64,000 bases of DNA from an uncultured Spirochaetaceae bacterium (GCA_902783155.1 CACZPR010000042.1:31247-95246), one strand, 5' to 3'; shown: positions 54,418-63,413, counted from the first letter of the stretch. Numbers and translations are program-made. Notes: generated by a model not told the origin, from the letters alone.

Positions 54418-55323
54418 CTATTTCCATTCGGATAAAATTTTGTTGATTGAATCTTTCGTTGCAAGTTCCCCTGAAAATGTGCTGGCACTTCCCGAAAGGA
54501 TTCCGTTTTTCAATGCGCTTTCAAAATTTTTATTTTCAATCCAATCTGCCAAAAAACCTGCGACCATTGAATCACCTGCGCCGACAGAATTTACTGCGAC
54601 ACCTTTTGGCGCATCGCTTTCAAAAACCTCTCCGTCGGAAGAACAAAGGACGGCTCCTTTTTCCGCAAGCGAAACCAACACATTTTGCGCTCCCATTTCC
54701 TGCAATTTTTTTGCGTATGGAACAACAGATTTTCTGTCGGTGATTTTTGCATCGAAGATTTCAGACAGCTCATAATTGTTCGGCTTGATTAAAAACGGTT
54801 TCCATTTGAGCGTTTCGGTCAAAAGTTTTCCGCTCGCATCCACAACAAAATTGATTTTTTTGGACGAAAGTTTTTCCATGATTTCCGCATAAAAAAAGTG
54901 GGGCAGACTTGAAGGAATGTTTCCGGCCATAACAAGAAAGTCGCCGTCGGAAAGCAGATTCAGTTTTTCAAAAAGATTTTCAACAGATTTTTTGTCAACC
55001 GCTGGTCCCCTGGCATTGATTTCGGTTTCCACATCTGATTGCAGTTTCACGTTGATTCGGGACATCCCGTTTTCAAGATGGATAAAATCAGTGCGCACGG
55101 CTTTTTCATTCAAAAGGCTTTCGATTTTTTCACCGGTGAATCCCGCGACAAAACCAAGCGCAACATTTTCCACGCCAAGATTATTCAGAACGGTCGAAAC
55201 ATTTATTCCTTTCCCACCAGCCAAAACTTTTTCCGATGCCGAACGGTTGACCTTCCCCGTAGAAAAATTCTGAACCGAAACAATATAATCAATCGACGGA
55301 TTTACCGTAAGAGTATAGACCAT
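54418..55323 (-). CDS. fruK: 1-phosphofructokinase-type PfkB kinase
   Basis: 301 residues from ATG 55323, with GGAGG seven bases upstream. The N-terminus VYTLTVNPSIDYIV is typical of FruK/LacC. It also has LAGGKGINVSTVLNNLG and the anion-hole GAGDSMVAGF with catalytic Asp. It phosphorylates fructose-1-phosphate or tagatose-6-phosphate; no PTS genes are near to choose between them. It shares the minus strand with the Nudix gene. Confidence 0.85.
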   Translation of the reverse strand: MVYTLTVNPSIDYIVSVQNFSTGKVNRSASEKVLAGGKGINVSTVLNNLGVENVALGFVAGFTGEKIESLLNEKAVRTDFIHLENGMSRINVKLQSDVETEINARGPAVDKKSVENLFEKLNLLSDGDFLVMAGNIPSSLPHFFYAEIMEKLSSKKINFVVDASGKLLTETLKWKPFLIKPNNYELSEIFDAKITDRKSVVPYAKKLQEMGAQNVLVSLAEKGAVLCSSDGEVFESDAPKGVAVNSVGAGDSMVAGFLADWIENKNFESALKNGILSGSASTFSGELATKDSINKILSEWK

Positions 55324-55496
55324 CCAATCCTCCACAAGTTCTACTATAGCGGATATTACGCGATTTGTCATGGAGGAAGAAAATGTCATCCAATTTTACA
55401 AACTTCAATATCAGAAAAATATTTTGCATCATAATATTGCTCCGGGGTTGAAAACTTGTAAAAAATGTAGAATCCTACAAAAAGGAGATTTGAGCG

Positions 55497-57167
55497 ATGA
55501 AAAATTCTAAATGCTTTGTCTGTTTATTTTTGCTTGTAATTGCATCGTGTTCCGCTTTCAATACAATTTATCCGGACGGCACTGTGCCCATAACTTCCGC
55601 CGTTTTTCCAGACAGCACTTTCAGGCAATACATTACGGAGGCTTTTGACAAAGACAGAAACGGACTTTTAACCGAAGACGAAATCTACTATATAAGAAAC
55701 ATTCATTGTGAAAACATGAACCTCAGTTCTGTAAAAGGGATTGAATATTTTCCTGAACTTCAGGGACTTTGGTGCCTTAACAATCACATATCCAGCTGGG
55801 ATCTTTCCGGTAATCCTCATCTAAAAGGAATCTGGTGTTCCCATAATGATTTTACATCCCTTGACTTTTCTGCATGTCCTGAACTTGAATGGGTGTATTG
55901 CTTCAACTGCAAGCTTACGTCGGTGAACATCAAGAATAATCCGGAGCTTGCGTATCTTGAGTGCAATGCAAATCCGAATCTGAAAAATCTTGACCTAAGC
56001 GGAAATCCCAAACTTGAAAATTTGTTTTGCAGTGAGTGCGGCCTTACTTCTTTAGATTTGTCCAATAATCCAAAGCTCTGCGAACTGGCTGCTTTTAAAA
56101 ACAATCTTAGCTCCATGAATTTTTCAAACAACACAAAACTGAAAAGGCTCGACATCTGGTACAACGAAAATCTTGGCGACGTGGACATCAGTATGCTGAG
56201 GGGACTTCAATATTACAATTGCGCAAAAAACAACGTTACAAGACTCGACATGTCAAACCAGCCGGAACTTACGATGCTTGTTTGCAGCTACAACGGAAAT
56301 CTTACACATCTGGATGTTTCTGAAAATCCCAAGCTTGCCTATCTTGATCTCCAATGCGACACAGGACTTTCGTCACTTGACATTTCCCATAATCCGAGGC
56401 TTTATCATCTGTATGCGTTCGGGCTCAGGTTTTCTTCAATCAACATAAAAAACAACAGCCGCCTTATAAAAACTTTTACCAAAGGTGTTTATAAAGAGGA
56501 ACCGCAGAATGGAGCCGTTTACTCCCGCACAATCAATTACGGTGGAAGTGGTGAGCTTTTTGATAATCTGAAACACGAGCTTGCCTTGGATAACGGTGCG
56601 AATGTCATCATCAGTCCGGCAGGCACAAATGATGTTCCCGACAGTGTTATTGATTCTAATGACGGTCATTCAAATTCCGATCAGTTTGCGACAAGAGGAC
56701 AGGCCATCCAAAAACTTTATGAAAAAGCCGGTTGTCCGTCGGTAAGCGGTACTTCAAGATTTACGGACATTTCCTCATCCCCATACGCAGACGCAATCAA
56801 ATGGGGAGAAAAAAACAACATCTGTTTTGGATTTCCGAACATCTCATCGGACACTTTCATGGCAGATGAATTGATAAGCCGTCAGGATTTTGCGCTCATG
56901 GCACACAGGTTTGCAGGCTACAGCAGATTGGGAACCGCATTCGATTACGGACGCACGGATTGGTACGACGATTTTTACGACATCGACTATTATGCATGGG
57001 GACCTTTCACTTGGGCAATGCAATGGCAAGTCCTGAAACCAAGCGGAAACAAATGCTATCCACTCGGCAGAATGACTTTGAGCGAACTGAATTATGGCGC
57101 GGACAAAATATTCAATCTGAGTGATTCAGCATCCTATTCCGGCACGGTCAACGGCAACGGGGAATGA
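55497..57167 (+). CDS. Surface lipoprotein with EF-hand-like loop, leucine-rich repeats and SLH-like domain
   Basis: 556 residues. Lipobox LLVIASC. A Ca2+-loop-like DKDRNGLLTEDE sits near residue 50. From about 75 to 320, repeats of 21-22 residues have the form LxxLxLSxNPxLxxLxCxxN, as in Listeria-type internalins and treponemal LRR proteins. Residues 400-550 resemble SLH/S-layer homology repeats (ATRGQAIQKLYEKAG, FTDISSSPYADAIKWG). SLH in a spirochaete lipoprotein is notable. It probably mediates adhesion or protein binding at the surface. SD AAGGAG precedes ATG 55497. Confidence 0.85.
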   Translation: MKNSKCFVCLFLLVIASCSAFNTIYPDGTVPITSAVFPDSTFRQYITEAFDKDRNGLLTEDEIYYIRNIHCENMNLSSVKGIEYFPELQGLWCLNNHISSWDLSGNPHLKGIWCSHNDFTSLDFSACPELEWVYCFNCKLTSVNIKNNPELAYLECNANPNLKNLDLSGNPKLENLFCSECGLTSLDLSNNPKLCELAAFKNNLSSMNFSNNTKLKRLDIWYNENLGDVDISMLRGLQYYNCAKNNVTRLDMSNQPELTMLVCSYNGNLTHLDVSENPKLAYLDLQCDTGLSSLDISHNPRLYHLYAFGLRFSSINIKNNSRLIKTFTKGVYKEEPQNGAVYSRTINYGGSGELFDNLKHELALDNGANVIISPAGTNDVPDSVIDSNDGHSNSDQFATRGQAIQKLYEKAGCPSVSGTSRFTDISSSPYADAIKWGEKNNICFGFPNISSDTFMADELISRQDFALMAHRFAGYSRLGTAFDYGRTDWYDDFYDIDYYAWGPFTWAMQWQVLKPSGNKCYPLGRMTLSELNYGADKIFNLSDSASYSGTVNGNGE

Positions 57168-57323
57168 AAATTCCTACGCAACCAGACATAACAAAAAAAA
57201 ATTTTTTCTGACAAGTTTGATTGGTGGACGGCAATGCAACCGGGCATTACAATTATCGTAAAAATAAGAAATCAGCGTATTTTCGGAATGAGCTGAATGT
57301 AAATCTTGTCAGGAGGAGATGTT

Positions 57324-58391
57324 ATGAAAAAGGTTTTGAAGATTATTGGAATTGTTCTGCTGGTTTTAGTTTTGGCGGTCCTTGTTTTTTTCGGAATTTT
57401 CTGGTACAGGAACGTCCATTGGTTTGACAGGTACGAAAATGCTTTGAAAAAAATCGGGGCGGAAGAAAAACAGACTGTGCTTCCGAACGGACGTACAATC
57501 AATTACGGTGAAGTGAAAAATGACAGGCCCGCTCTCCTTTTGATTCACGGACAGGGAGGAATCTGGGAAAGTTATGCGCTTGTGATGCAGGAGCTTTGCA
57601 AAAATTGGCACATATATGCGGTCGATGTTTATGGTCACGGCGAATCTTCGCATGATTCAAGCCTCTATTATCTGAACGTAAACGGAGATGACCTTGTTTG
57701 GTTTATTGACAATGTGATCGGAGAAAAAACGGTTGTGGCAGGTCATTCAAACGGTGCAATCACTGCGGCCTATATTGCGGCTTACGGCGGAAAAAATGTG
57801 TCCGGTGCAATCCTTGAAGATCCTCCGATTTTCAATACAGAGGGCGACAATTGGGAAAACTTTTTTGCCTACCATGACTCATTCAAAACAATCCATGAAT
57901 ATAATCAGACCGACAAATCGGAATGTTGGGAAAGCTATTATCTGAGGCACTGCTATTGGGGCAAGCTTTTTATGAAAGATTCCATTTCTAAAATCGCTGA
58001 TTATGCACAGAAGTATCATGACAAACATCCGGGCGAGCCTGTGAAGATTGGATTCATTCCTTCATCAGCATGGGGAACATTGCAGTACCAGATGCAATAT
58101 GATTTGGAATACGGCGAAAAATTCTATGACCTTACATGGAACAACGGATTTTCACACACGCAGATTCTTTCGGACATCAAAGTGCCGTGCGTGTTTTTGC
58201 ATGCGAAGGAAAGCATTTCGGATGACGGCGTTTATCTTTGCGCGTCTTCAAAAGAACAGGCTGAACGTGCGGTATCTTGCATAGAAAACTGCAGGTTGAT
58301 TGAAACTACGACAAGCGATCACTCCATACATGATGTGCACAAGGACATTTACATTGCGGCGGTAAACTCAATGCTGAGTTCAAATCAATAG
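57324..58391 (+). CDS. Membrane-anchored alpha/beta hydrolase
   Basis: 355 residues from ATG 57324, chosen for AGGAGGAG eight bases upstream. An N-terminal helix (about 5-27) anchors it. The fold shows LLIHGQGGIWESYA (oxyanion), the elbow AGHSNGAITAAYI with nucleophile Ser, and a C-terminal His in TTSDHSIHDVH. The length fits epoxide hydrolase/haloperoxidase-like enzymes. It is followed nine bases later by the XRE-AbrB gene, which may regulate it. Confidence 0.87.
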   Translation: MKKVLKIIGIVLLVLVLAVLVFFGIFWYRNVHWFDRYENALKKIGAEEKQTVLPNGRTINYGEVKNDRPALLLIHGQGGIWESYALVMQELCKNWHIYAVDVYGHGESSHDSSLYYLNVNGDDLVWFIDNVIGEKTVVAGHSNGAITAAYIAAYGGKNVSGAILEDPPIFNTEGDNWENFFAYHDSFKTIHEYNQTDKSECWESYYLRHCYWGKLFMKDSISKIADYAQKYHDKHPGEPVKIGFIPSSAWGTLQYQMQYDLEYGEKFYDLTWNNGFSHTQILSDIKVPCVFLHAKESISDDGVYLCASSKEQAERAVSCIENCRLIETTTSDHSIHDVHKDIYIAAVNSMLSSNQ

Positions 58392-58400
58392 GAGAAAAAC

Positions 58401-58838
58401 ATGCTGAAAGATAATCTTGTCATTCTTAGGAACGTAAACGGATTTTCGCAAGAAGAGATTGCAGAAAAAATCGGCATCTCACGGCAGGCTTATGCAAAAT
58501 GGGAGACAGGCGCAACGGTTCCCGACATCGAAAAATGCAAAAAGCTTGCTGACATTTATGGAACGACAATCGACAGTCTGATTGAAACGACGACAATTGA
58601 CGGAGAAAAAACAATCCTACCTCCGCCAAAGGGAAAAAACATCTGGGGTTTCGTGACAATCAATGAGCGCGGCCAGCTGATTATTCCGAAAGCAGTGCGC
58701 GAAATGTTCAAGCTTTCCGGCGGACAAAGGCTCATAGTTCTTACGGATGAAAACGACGGAATCGCATTGGTACCGGCAGAAGTGTTTGAAGAGAAAATGA
58801 AAAACGTAATGGAATATGCATCAATGAAAAACGAGTGA
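58401..58838 (+). CDS. XRE helix-turn-helix regulator fused to an AbrB domain
   Basis: 145 residues. The HTH (about 1-62) has LRNVNGFSQEEIAEKIGISR and WETGATVPDIEKCKKLADIY. After a short linker, residues 75-140 form a swapped-hairpin AbrB/SpoVT DNA-binding domain (GFVTINERGQLIIPKAVREM). Such two-domain regulators often act on nearby genes; it may control the hydrolase upstream, possibly with autoregulation. It converges with the CDF gene, four bases apart. Confidence 0.92.
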   Translation: MLKDNLVILRNVNGFSQEEIAEKIGISRQAYAKWETGATVPDIEKCKKLADIYGTTIDSLIETTTIDGEKTILPPPKGKNIWGFVTINERGQLIIPKAVREMFKLSGGQRLIVLTDENDGIALVPAEVFEEKMKNVMEYASMKNE

Positions 58839-58842
58839 GCTT

Positions 58843-59958
58843 CTACAAATCAGAAATGTCGGCATCGGAAGTGATGGTTATCTCATAATCAGGATACGCT
58901 TCTTTTACTTCTTTCGTCATTGTTTCCACAGCTTCCCTGAAAGAGACGGCAAAAGTCAGCACGGCGTCAAAGCGCATTTTTTTGTTCTGCATGTCCAGAT
59001 AAAATCCGTGCATCTGAAGTACATAATCATGCGCCGTTATTATTTTTTGCACGTTGTTTCTGATTTCAGTTGCCGAATCATTTTTTGTGTTGTATGAATA
59101 CACACCGACACCCGTGAGGATTACCGAAGTTTCTTTGTACACTTTTTCTTCAAGCCTGCGCGTCAGATTATCGACTTCTTCCACCGTCATAGTGTCTGGA
59201 AGCTCAATGTGCACAGAGGCAATGTTTTTGTTCGGCCCGTAATTGTTGATTATCAGATCGTATGCACCACGGACGGGTTCTTCTTCGGCTATAAGCTTTT
59301 TGACTTTTAAAACCAATTCCTTATCAGCACGCTTACCCAAAATGTCGTCCAGAGTTTCAATCAACATTCCCATTCCGGCCTTTATGATGAATGCCGCTAT
59401 CACCATGCCAACAAATGCCTCAAGCGATATGTGGAAAATCATGTAAACCAGTGCCGATGCCAAAACGGAAGCTGAGATGATTGCATCAAAAAGTGCGTCA
59501 GACCCGGATGCAACCAGCGCACCTGAATTGACTTTGCGCCCACGCTTTTTTACGAAGAGACCAAGAATCAGTTTTACGATTACCGCAACCGCGATTATCA
59601 CAATCATCGTTATTGAGTATTCAGCTTTTTCCGGATGGATGATTTTCTTTATTGATTCCACAAGCGATGTTATACCGGCATAAAGGACCAGTGCCGCCAC
59701 AATCATTGATGAAAGATATTCGATTCTTCCATAGCCGAGCGGATGTTTTTTGTCCGGTGATTTTCCGGCCAGCTTTGCTCCGACTATTGTTATTACTGAT
59801 GAAAGTGCGTCCGAAAGATTGTTGACCGCATCAAGAATGATGGCAATCGAATTGGAGATTATTCCTACAACCATCTTGAAAGCAACCAGCATTACGTTTG
59901 TGAGTATTCCGATTACGCTGGTGCGGACTATTATTTTTTCGCGTTCTTTTTCGTTCAT
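58843..59958 (-). CDS. Cation diffusion facilitator (CDF) transporter
   Basis: 371 residues from ATG 59958 (MNEKEREK). An in-frame codon further upstream has no SD and lies in the intergenic repeat region. Six helices with the metal sites DAVNNLSDALSS and the second-site Asp-rich helix (SGSDALFDAIISA), then a cytosolic ferredoxin-like domain repeated at the C-terminus, longer than FieF. It exports Zn2+, Fe2+ or Mn2+ in exchange for protons; the metal cannot be assigned from sequence. Confidence 0.92.
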   Translation of the reverse strand: MNEKEREKIIVRTSVIGILTNVMLVAFKMVVGIISNSIAIILDAVNNLSDALSSVITIVGAKLAGKSPDKKHPLGYGRIEYLSSMIVAALVLYAGITSLVESIKKIIHPEKAEYSITMIVIIAVAVIVKLILGLFVKKRGRKVNSGALVASGSDALFDAIISASVLASALVYMIFHISLEAFVGMVIAAFIIKAGMGMLIETLDDILGKRADKELVLKVKKLIAEEEPVRGAYDLIINNYGPNKNIASVHIELPDTMTVEEVDNLTRRLEEKVYKETSVILTGVGVYSYNTKNDSATEIRNNVQKIITAHDYVLQMHGFYLDMQNKKMRFDAVLTFAVSFREAVETMTKEVKEAYPDYEITITSDADISDL

Positions 59959-60085
59959 AACATTATGATTATATAAAAAAAATCTGACGTATGTCAAAAG
60001 CTCGACTGCATTTGGAGGCCCGGATGTTTGCACTGTGGCATAACATTATCCGCTTGTAGATTAGGCAATATCGCATCCGTTCAGA

Positions 60086-60976
60086 TTAAAAACTTTTGAC
60101 AAAATATTCACCATCTTTGTTTATTACAAGGTTGATGTTTCGGATAAATGTGTTTTCCTGATTTTCAAGCTTGAATGGAATATAGACATTAATATAATCG
60201 TTGTTGCGGAAAAAGAATGAAGGCGGTACGTTTAATGGTTCTGACATTTCTTCAACATAAATGTCATATTGATCCATGGATGCAAAACTATTGTTTCTAA
60301 GATTTTCCAGATTTTTAATGAATCTGTTTTCTTTTGAGCTAAGATTCGGATAAGCATAATTTTTCCACTTGGGATTATTTTGCCTGTAATAATATAGAAA
60401 TGCTTCAATAACTTGGATTGGATCTTTTTTATCTACCGTTTGAGTGCCGTCAGATGTAAAAGTTGATTTTTTAAATTTAAATCCATCATAATTTATATTT
60501 GTATTATCGATACAGTCAAAATTTTCTTTTAGCTTTATTAAAGTCGTAATATTATTAAATCCTGAAACTGACACAGAGTTTGAAGTTATTGCCTGTCTGA
60601 TTACTGCGTTAAAAAGATATGAATTGTCAATCTGTGCAAGAAGAGATTTTCCAATATTGTTTGCGGTTAAGTCAGAAAATATTTTTGCACCTTCTACGTC
60701 AAGAGTGAGGACTATTTCATATATTTCTGAAGCAAATTGGTCACGTTTTAATTCTATCTGCTTAATGTGGCTTCCGTCAAAAACAATTTCTTTTTCTACG
60801 ACATAATCAATTTTATCAAGATCATTATAGACTGAAATTATTTCGCAGTTTTCCGGGATTGGTCCGTCTGGTTTTGTGATTTCATTTACAAATCGGAATT
60901 TTAGCAAACTCCTGTCGCCACAAAAAGCAGCTCCTGCCATTAAAAAAACTAAAAGAAATATAATAAATCTTTTCAT
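60086..60976 (-). CDS. Exported protein of unknown function (cassette region)
   Basis: 296 residues from ATG 60976 (GGAGG seven bases upstream). The frame continues upstream through a degenerate attC-like repeat, so those codons are excluded. Signal peptide MKRFIIFLLVFLMAGAAFCG. The mature part looks mixed alpha/beta, with a segment VVEKEIVFDGSHIKQIELK resembling SecDF P1 or Lon-type ferredoxin folds, but no family is recognised. AT-rich. Together with the cassette genes it lies on the minus strand and may be the last cassette. Confidence 0.7.
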   Translation of the reverse strand: MKRFIIFLLVFLMAGAAFCGDRSLLKFRFVNEITKPDGPIPENCEIISVYNDLDKIDYVVEKEIVFDGSHIKQIELKRDQFASEIYEIVLTLDVEGAKIFSDLTANNIGKSLLAQIDNSYLFNAVIRQAITSNSVSVSGFNNITTLIKLKENFDCIDNTNINYDGFKFKKSTFTSDGTQTVDKKDPIQVIEAFLYYYRQNNPKWKNYAYPNLSSKENRFIKNLENLRNNSFASMDQYDIYVEEMSEPLNVPPSFFFRNNDYINVYIPFKLENQENTFIRNINLVINKDGEYFVKSF

Positions 60977-60987
60977 TTTTTCCTCCC

Positions 60988-61032
60988 TAAAAAAGTAGCT
61001 TGTGGCCTGTCGGCTACGAACCTTTTTTATGT
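60988..61032 (-). repeat. Degenerate attC-like site
   Basis: The segment 61007-61032 matches the left half of the attC site at 62709-62790 at 24 of 26 positions. The R'' core is changed from ACATAAC to ACATAAA, and the right half is reduced to GCTAC plus a T run, so no GTT core remains. It forms GTAGC/GCTAC with T6, which could act as a terminator. It follows the stop codon of the 61054-62250 gene by 21 bases, where an attC is expected. Confidence 0.6.
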
Positions 61033-61053
61033 TATCTTTATTTTCCAAAGTTT

Positions 61054-62250
61054 TCAATTCATTTCAAATGAAAAATTTTCAATATAATTATTTATATTTT
61101 CTGGAGTGATTTTTTCATAAAACTCGTGGGTAACTATGCACTCAGATTGAGCTTCATAGCTTATTTTATCTTTTATAAGTTTTTCGAAAACTTCATTTAC
61201 GATATCCATATTTTTACTTGAATTATCAAGGCGCAACAAACCTTCCATTCCATACATACGGCCAGTCGGATTATCAGATTTTATTATATTTATAAATATA
61301 TCTTTATTTTTTAGTTCCAACAACTTTTCCATGGCGATTCTACCATGCGGCACTTCAGGTGCGTATCCAATAATATATCCATAAGGAATTTCATTAAATG
61401 GCGAAGTCAAAGAATCATAATACTCTTGATATTGCGAAGGCAAATTTAACTTTATATCCTCTCCGATTTGCTTTTGTTTGTATTTATAATATTTTTGATA
61501 ATTCTCATCATTTTTCATAGAGAAAACATAGCAATCACCGTCCAAGATAAATTTTTCTTTTATTTTCTTGATTTGTCCTGGAGGAAGTTCTTTTTCGATT
61601 TCAGAAAAATCATCGGCATAAAATAAAATTCTTAATTCACAAGGCGAATTTTTATAGCTTATATAGGAAACGTAAATTGATAAATATCCACCGCGAATTG
61701 CTGATTTTGATTTTAATAAATTGAATCCGAGTTTTTCTTTGACAAGTTCTCTATTCATTAATTTTAAAATACTTGAATTGGAATATTTATTTTTATCTAT
61801 AAAGTTTAAGACTTCTTCAAAATTTTCAATATCCTCTTGCAACCAATATTTATTTATCTGTTCAGATGGCATATAACATTGCTCAACCCAATCAATATAA
61901 TAGTCTTTCCATCCTTTCAACATCTCAAATCTATATTTTTTCTTTTCATTTTTATTTTCATTTTTATAGGTGCAAATTACAGTAACAATATACTGGTTAG
62001 GAACAGGATCATTCAAAATTTCTTTTGCAAAATATGAAAATGTGATTTCCCATCTTTCCGGGGTATTTTCTTGGGTCTTAAAATAATTGTTTAATGTGTT
62101 TGATATATCTGAAAATTCCTGTTCGGTAATATTCCTATTACCGCCCAAGCCATCTGCCATATTCCACAGTGCATAGCCGATATAAATTGCAAATTCTGCA
62201 AAAGAAAAAATCAATAATGTCAGCAAAATGGTCTTGATTTTCGATTTCAT
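61054..62250 (-). CDS. Membrane-anchored protein of unknown function (integron cassette B)
   Basis: 398 residues. One N-terminal helix (KTILLTLLIFSFAEFAIYIG) then a soluble region without recognisable domain; rich in Tyr, Lys, Glu and Asn. A charged, helix-prone C-terminal part (about 280-390) resembles HEAT-like repeats. SD TTGGAGAA precedes ATG 62250. It is probably co-transcribed with 62266-62670. Confidence 0.7.
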   Translation of the reverse strand: MKSKIKTILLTLLIFSFAEFAIYIGYALWNMADGLGGNRNITEQEFSDISNTLNNYFKTQENTPERWEITFSYFAKEILNDPVPNQYIVTVICTYKNENKNEKKKYRFEMLKGWKDYYIDWVEQCYMPSEQINKYWLQEDIENFEEVLNFIDKNKYSNSSILKLMNRELVKEKLGFNLLKSKSAIRGGYLSIYVSYISYKNSPCELRILFYADDFSEIEKELPPGQIKKIKEKFILDGDCYVFSMKNDENYQKYYKYKQKQIGEDIKLNLPSQYQEYYDSLTSPFNEIPYGYIIGYAPEVPHGRIAMEKLLELKNKDIFINIIKSDNPTGRMYGMEGLLRLDNSSKNMDIVNEVFEKLIKDKISYEAQSECIVTHEFYEKITPENINNYIENFSFEMN

Positions 62251-62265
62251 TTTTTCTCCAATGTG

Positions 62266-62670
62266 TCAATGTATTTTATGGATTTTTACACCATCTCTGA
62301 TACAATTTTTTACTGCAATTTGAAAACTATCTTCGTAAATTATTTCTCCTGGAACAAAATCACATTCTGACATATACAGCTCAAGATTATATTTTTTTGC
62401 CATGTCTCTGTAAAAAGACATCTGTTTGTAAATATCATTTCCTTCCGGGGTGTCTTTAAACCATGTTACGGCTTTCTCTGGATTGCCGTTTTCATAAAAT
62501 GGGGGAACAGGCAAAACTTTTTCAAAATACTCGCGTTTTTTCCAATATTCCTTTATTTCGTTTTCATTCATCGTTTTTGATTCAACAAGTTTCCAGATGG
62601 CTATAAAAATTCCTCTTGGCTGTTGCGTAATATATGCTATATCTTTTGTATGTATCCTATAATATTTCAA
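62266..62670 (-). CDS. Small protein of unknown function (integron cassette B)
   Basis: 134 residues from TTG 62670; GGAG lies six bases upstream, while the GTG four codons earlier overlaps that SD. The N-terminus reads KYYRIHTKDIAYITQQPRG, then a helical part (MNENEIKEYWKKREYFEK) with a Trp/Tyr/Phe-rich core. I do not recognise the family. It is the first gene of cassette B, about 40 bases after the attC crossover, as usual for cassette genes. Confidence 0.65.
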   Translation of the reverse strand: MKYYRIHTKDIAYITQQPRGIFIAIWKLVESKTMNENEIKEYWKKREYFEKVLPVPPFYENGNPEKAVTWFKDTPEGNDIYKQMSFYRDMAKKYNLELYMSECDFVPGEIIYEDSFQIAVKNCIRDGVKIHKIH

Positions 62671-62708
62671 TTCTTTCTCCACTAGAGCGGTCCAGTGAGC
62701 CGTCCGTA

Positions 62709-62790
62709 TATCAACTGGTTGTACCGCATCGGGCTCGCTGGAAACTTCGTTGCGAATAGCTCCACTGTCGGTTACGAACCTTTGTTATGT
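62709..62790 (-). repeat. attC recombination site 2
   Basis: On the minus strand R'' ACATAAC (62790-62784), spacer, L'' GTTCGTAACCG (62779-62769), a 40-base variable hairpin region, L' CGGTACAAC (62726-62718) and R' GTTGATA (62715-62709). L' pairs with L'' with two extra bases in L'', as in true attC sites. R' differs from R'' because it belongs to the next cassette. It lies five bases after the toxin stop codon. Confidence 0.75.
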
Positions 62791-62795
62791 GAATT

Positions 62796-63086
62796 CTATC
62801 TCACATTTGCATAATGCGTCCACATACGAATTATTTTTACTGTTCCTTCGTATTTTTCATCACCAATGGTAATTTCTTCATCAAAAATTTCATATACTAA
62901 TCTGTGCTGGATGTTAATTCGCCTTGAATACAGTCCAGCTAAATTTCCTACAAGTTCTTCATAAGGTGGTTCAAGTGGATTTTTTCGCAGGATTTCAATT
63001 AGAGACTTTGCTTTCCCATCAAGTTTTGCTGATTTGAGATTTTTTATGTCTTTGACAGCTTGCTTGTCGTATTTTATTAAATACAT
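62796..63086 (-). CDS. YoeB/Txe-type mRNA interferase toxin
   Basis: 96 residues from ATG 63086, two bases after the antitoxin stop. The family pattern is clear: YDKQAVKDIKNLKSAKLDG, YSRRINIQHRLVYEI and VKIIRMWTHY near the end, where YoeB has RSHYxY. The Glu of the YoeB active site is probably in the central LEPPYEE segment; the conserved Arg/His/Tyr cluster is present. YoeB toxins are ribosome-dependent endoribonucleases that cleave mRNA in the A site. Made with antitoxin, it is inert. Toxin-antitoxin genes are typical integron cassette stabilisers. Confidence 0.87.
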   Translation of the reverse strand: MYLIKYDKQAVKDIKNLKSAKLDGKAKSLIEILRKNPLEPPYEELVGNLAGLYSRRINIQHRLVYEIFDEEITIGDEKYEGTVKIIRMWTHYANVR

Positions 63087-63088
63087 TG

Positions 63089-63340
63089 CTACCACTCAAC
63101 TTCATCTTCGGTAAGACAATCTTCTAAAGGAGTATTTTTTCCTTTTATTAAAGATTCTGTCATTCCAGGGACTGAATTTAAATACATTGTTTCCTGAATG
63201 GCATTCCAGTCATCCTCCCCGATAAGGACAGCATTTTTTCCTTTTGAATTTGTGAGGGTTAAAGGCTGAGAATTGTCATTAACAAATGCCATAATCTTAA
63301 AGAGGTTTGCTCTTGCTTTAGTAGCTGTTATTGCATTCAT
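63089..63340 (-). CDS. YefM/Phd-type antitoxin
   Basis: 83 residues from ATG 63340 with GGAGG five bases upstream (an earlier in-frame GTG overlaps the SD). The N-terminal DNA-binding half reads ITATKARANLFKIMAFVND and PLTLTNSKGKNAVLIGEDDW. The C-terminal half is acidic (ending TEDEVEW), as expected for the toxin-neutralising tail. It should repress its own promoter alone and, more strongly, with toxin. The promoter/operator upstream contains TGTACA-type repeats. Confidence 0.88.
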   Translation of the reverse strand: MNAITATKARANLFKIMAFVNDNSQPLTLTNSKGKNAVLIGEDDWNAIQETMYLNSVPGMTESLIKGKNTPLEDCLTEDEVEW

Positions 63341-63355
63341 ATTAGCCTCCACTTA

Positions 63356-63389
63356 TGTACATTATAGCGTACATTAAAAAAAAGACAAG
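63356..63389 (-). promoter_or_regulatory. Toxin-antitoxin promoter and TGTAC operator
   Basis: On the minus strand TTGTCT (63389-63384), 16 bases, TATAAT (63367-63362). The palindromic ATGTACATTATAGCGTACAT (plus, 63356-63375) covers the -10. TGTACA half-sites are those of the yefM-yoeB operator in E. coli, so autoregulation is likely. Confidence 0.7.
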
Positions 63390-63413
63390 ATGTTTAGTTA
63401 TTTTTTTATTAAA

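Noticed and set aside
62683..62760. Inverted repeat TCCAGTGAGCC/GGGCTCGCTGG as a separate terminator or riboswitch
   Set aside because: It overlaps the variable hairpin part of attC 2 and extends just beyond; there is no T tract and no known aptamer core, so it is best explained as part of the cassette junction.
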